Shown here: one piece after another, positions 61,662 through 64,000 of the stretch
How the letters are laid out: each line of letters opens with the position of its first letter
How positions within the stretch are numbered: the first letter of the stretch is position 1
Source of the DNA: Glycomyces salinus
GTDB taxonomy: Bacteria > Actinomycetota > Actinomycetes > Mycobacteriales > Micromonosporaceae
Assembly (NCBI RefSeq): GCF_016428645.1
Contig: NZ_JAELXW010000032.1
Span: 29,087-93,086 of the forward strand
DNA: 64,000 nucleotides
Direction of reading: 5' to 3'
Made by a program: the position numbers and the translations under genes
The notes under the pieces: model-generated
The model's database searches: none
Told to the model about the DNA's origin: nothing
What the model saw: only the letters and a program-made list of their open reading frames with translations

Positions 61662-63347
61662 ATGGCGCGACGATTCACGGTGCACGAGCGGCGGGCGGTG
61701 CGGGATCTGGCCGGGGCCTGGGACTTCACGTTCCTGGGCGAGGCCGACCCCGACACTGTCGACGTCGCGGCCATAGCGTTCGACGAGATCATGGCCGTGC
61801 CCGGCTGCTTCGACGCAGTGCCCGACCACGCCGGGGCCCGCGGCCTGGCCGCCTACCGGCTGCGGGTGCCGATCGAGCGGGCCGGACGGCACCGCCTCGC
61901 CTTCGACGGCGTCCACCACTGGTGCCGCGTCTTCTGGGACGGGCGGCCCGTGCGCGACCACGCCGGGGGCTTCACTGCGTTCTCGGCCGACGTCGAGCGC
62001 GCCGAGGCCGGGACCGCCGAAGTGATCGTGCTGGTCGACAACCGGATCGGCTCGCTCTCGCCGCTGCACATGGAGCACGCCGACTGGTACCACTTCGGGG
62101 GCATCGCGCGCGGCGCCGAGCTGCACCGGCTCCCTCACGCCTGGATCGAGGGCCTGCGGGTCGCCACCGAGGACGCCGGGGCCGGGCGGTTCTCCCTGCG
62201 TGTCGACTACCGGGCCGACGCCCCCGGGCCCGTGCCGCTGCTCGTCGAGTGCGGCGGCCGGGTCCTGGCCGAGGAGACGGTCGAACTCGACGCCTCCGGA
62301 ACCGTCGAGCGCGCCTTCGAGCTTCCCGGGGCCGAGACCTGGTCGCCGTCGAACCCCGCCCTGCACACGATCGCCGTACGGCTCGGCGAGGACGACATGC
62401 GCGAGCGGTTCGGCCTGCGCGAGATCACCACCGAGGGCGGGCGGGTGACCGTGGGCGGCGAGCGGCTGACCCTTCTCGGGTTCAACCGCCACGAGTCGCA
62501 TCCGCAGTTCGGGCACACGCAGCCGCTCCCGCTGCTGCTGGCCGACGTGCAGCAGATCCGCGACCTCGGATGCAACTTCATCCGCGGCAGCCACTACCCG
62601 CAGGACCCGATGTTCCTCGACCTGTGCGACGAGCTCGGCATCTGCGTGTGGAGCGAGACGATCGGCTGGCAGTACCCGGCCGAGTTGCTGCAAGACCCCG
62701 AATTCGTCGAGGCGCAGCGCGAACACCTCGACGAGATGGTGGCCGCGGCGATCAACCACCCCTCGATCATCGTGTGGGGCATCCTCAACGAGTGCCCGAG
62801 CTACGCGCCGGAGGCGCGCGGCGCCTACGAGCGGCTGCTCGGCAGGCTCAGGGAGCTCGACCCGACCCGGCCGGTCACATACGCGACCCTCAACGTCTAC
62901 GGCGACCTCTGCCTCGACCTGGTCGACGTCGTCGCGGTCAACACCTACCCGGGCTGGTACTTCGGCGGCGTCGACGAGGTCCCGAGGGAACTCGACAAGA
63001 TCGCCGCGCACGTGGCCGAGGCCGGGCACGGCGACAAGCCGCTGCTCGTCTCCGAGATCGGGGCCGGGGCCGTGCCCGGATGGCGCGACGCCCACCGCGG
63101 CATGTGGACTGAGGAGTACCAGAGCGAACTGCTGGGGGCCGCGGTCCGGCACGTGATCGACGACGACCGGTTCGCCGGGATCGCCATCTGGGTCCTGGGC
63201 GACTTCCGCACCACCGAGCACAAGGAGATGCTGCTCAAACGCCCGCGCAGCGTCAATGACAAGGGCGTGCTCGACGAGTACCGGCGGCCCAAGCGGGCCT
63301 ATGAGACGGTGCGGGAGCTGTTCCGAGGCGCGCCCCAGCAGAATTGA
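61662..63347 (+). CDS. glycoside hydrolase family 2 protein (beta-glucuronidase-like)
   Basis: 561 aa, start ATG 61662 (AGGAAG upstream). N-terminal sugar-binding and Ig-like domains (AVRDLAGAWDFTFLGEAD, WHHW-like VHHWCRVFWDG) precede a TIM barrel with LLGFNRHESHPQFG, then acid/base E377 in WGILNECPS and nucleophile E465 in VSEIGAGA. The sequence resembles beta-glucuronidases/galactosidases. No signal peptide, so it would act on imported sugar conjugates. Followed only by the strand-skewed region at the right edge. Confidence 0.92.
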   Translation: MARRFTVHERRAVRDLAGAWDFTFLGEADPDTVDVAAIAFDEIMAVPGCFDAVPDHAGARGLAAYRLRVPIERAGRHRLAFDGVHHWCRVFWDGRPVRDHAGGFTAFSADVERAEAGTAEVIVLVDNRIGSLSPLHMEHADWYHFGGIARGAELHRLPHAWIEGLRVATEDAGAGRFSLRVDYRADAPGPVPLLVECGGRVLAEETVELDASGTVERAFELPGAETWSPSNPALHTIAVRLGEDDMRERFGLREITTEGGRVTVGGERLTLLGFNRHESHPQFGHTQPLPLLLADVQQIRDLGCNFIRGSHYPQDPMFLDLCDELGICVWSETIGWQYPAELLQDPEFVEAQREHLDEMVAAAINHPSIIVWGILNECPSYAPEARGAYERLLGRLRELDPTRPVTYATLNVYGDLCLDLVDVVAVNTYPGWYFGGVDEVPRELDKIAAHVAEAGHGDKPLLVSEIGAGAVPGWRDAHRGMWTEEYQSELLGAAVRHVIDDDRFAGIAIWVLGDFRTTEHKEMLLKRPRSVNDKGVLDEYRRPKRAYETVRELFRGAPQQN

Positions 63348-64000
63348 ATGCAATCACCATGGCTGTGAGGTCGCAGGCGGGTCGAGGTCGGTCTGCGGCG
63401 GCCGGGTCGCAGGGGCCCAGGTTCGGTCGGGCGGCGATGGAGAGCGTGGCGGTAGGGCGGGGTTGGTGTCCGGCTGTCGGGTCGGTTTCGGTGGGGCTTC
63501 GCCCGGGCGGCGATGGTGTGGTGTGGGAGGCGGGTTGGGGTGGCGTGCCGGGCGCGGGCACGACGAGGGCCCGAACCCCTGTGGTGGGGTTCGGGTTGGC
63601 GGGTCGTGTGTGTGCTGGCCCCCGCCGCGGGTGCCTTCCGCGGCGGGCGGGGTAAGAAGGGCGGGGGTCCGGGGTCGGATCGTGTTGCGGTGCAGGTGAA
63701 GACGGGTTTGGGAGGAGAGTCCTGCTCGGGTTCGGGTGTGTCCGGGGAGGATCGTCCGGGTCCCGAGCGCGGTCGGGGTGCGGTGGTTCGTTCGGGTCCC
63801 GAGCGCGGTTCGTTTTCGGGTTCGGGTCCCGGTGTTCGCGCTTCGGTGGCTTCGGTGGTGAATCGGGCTCGTGCTTGGGCTCTGGCGGCTTTGGCGGCGG
63901 CCCAGGCAGCGGCGGTCTCGTGTTGTTCGGCGGCGCGGTTGAGGTCGTCTTTGAGGGTTTCGGCCCATTCGTCGGGGTAGAGCCCGGTCGGGAAGACGTT
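63348..64000. other. strand-skewed, stop-free segment with repeats and hairpins
   Basis: 653 nt at the right edge in which the plus strand is extremely G/T-rich and A-poor. No TCA, CTA or TTA occurs on the plus strand after 63356, so all three minus-strand frames are open to the edge. Two perfect hairpins: 63570-63579 with 63586-63595 (10 bp, TGTGGT loop) and 63621-63630 with 63638-63647 (10 bp, 7-nt loop). A 17-nt direct repeat, CGGGTCCCGAGCGCGGT, occurs at 63757 and 63793, 36 nt apart. Confidence 0.7.
63648..64000 (-). CDS. C-terminal end of an unidentified protein entering from the right edge
   Basis: In the minus frame whose first full codon begins at 64000, residues read VFPTGLYPDEWAETLKDDL, then an Ala/Gln-rich helix AAEQHETAAAWAAAKAARAQ. 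This is protein-like sequence, unlike the other two frames. It then becomes a disordered Pro/Arg/Gly/Glu tail with the repeat PRSGP. No stop is found before the frame runs antisense into the GH2 gene, so the true end is unknown; a frameshift or a pseudogene is possible. The coordinates mark only the portion before the hairpins. No family named, though the helix recalls C-terminal parts of mobile HNH-type proteins. Confidence 0.35.

Noticed and set aside
63354..63968. 204-codon minus-strand frame and 155-codon plus-strand frame at 63513-63980
   Set aside because: Low-complexity Thr/Pro/Arg or Gly/Arg composition, produced by the strand skew. A different minus frame looks more protein-like at the edge.

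Overview
The window is chromosomal DNA from a very GC-rich actinobacterium. The closest fit is Glycomycetales/Micromonosporales (Glycomyces- or Stackebrandtia-like). The evidence is many GTG starts, promoters with a -10 box placed 6-7 nt before the start codon, the alr-hydrolase-tsaE-tsaB-rimI-tsaD block, SARP/AfsR-type regulators, type VII secretion substrates, and an S18 ribosomal protein without zinc ligands inside the normal rpsF-ssb-rpsR-rplI-dnaB block. In sequenced actinobacteria that block usually lies near oriC. No dnaA, dnaN, rRNA, CRISPR array, insertion sequence or complete prophage is visible.

Layout. 1-4.2 kb: end of alr, a membrane-anchored hydrolase and the t6A tRNA-modification genes tsaE/tsaB/tsaD with rimI, translationally coupled. 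4.2-6.4 kb: a three-gene minus-strand unit of an EspC-like and a WXG-type type VII substrate plus a membrane-anchored protein. 6.5-12.1 kb: an AfsR-type regulator, three tandem NUDIX hydrolases and an Rpn-like nuclease. 12.1-18.6 kb: gnd, cbs, a secreted GH18 chitinase, and a TetR/DUF418 divergent pair. 18.6-21.8 kb: an AT-richer island with a HipA-type kinase and a DUF262 protein in one operon. 21.8-27.5 kb: fumarase, rpsF-ssb-rpsR-rplI, then a phased array of DnaA boxes in front of dnaB. 27.5-37.9 kb: a GT87-like membrane protein, an anti-sigma-type ATPase, GDPD, larB-larC, an esterase, a multicopper oxidase and a giant LuxR-family ATPase. 38-43.3 kb: msrA, a VOC protein, an EF-hand-like mini-protein, metB, a catalytically altered amidase, a hydrolase and tRNA-Ala(GGC). 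43.3-52.8 kb: accessory metabolism and stress genes (DHFR-like, glycosyltransferase, LysR/EamA, GNAT, two pirins under a MarR, NmrA). 52.9-63.3 kb: a second BTAD regulator, a DUF4097-like protein, the helicase Lhr and a GH2 glycosidase. 63.35-64 kb: a strongly strand-skewed, stop-free segment with two perfect hairpins and the tail of an unidentified protein.

How it fits together. Housekeeping functions (translation, replication, central carbon and sulphur metabolism) alternate with regulator-target pairs. Several of these pairs have clear dyad operators in the divergent gap: TetR/DUF418, LysR/EamA, MarR/pirin, and the mini-protein/metB gap. A recurring promoter format, TANNNT followed by 6-7 nt and then ATG or GTG, implies that many genes here are transcribed as leaderless mRNAs. 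The best candidates for something undescribed are the DUF262-HipA operon and the DnaA-box ladder upstream of dnaB. All functional calls come from reading motifs by eye; no database search was made.
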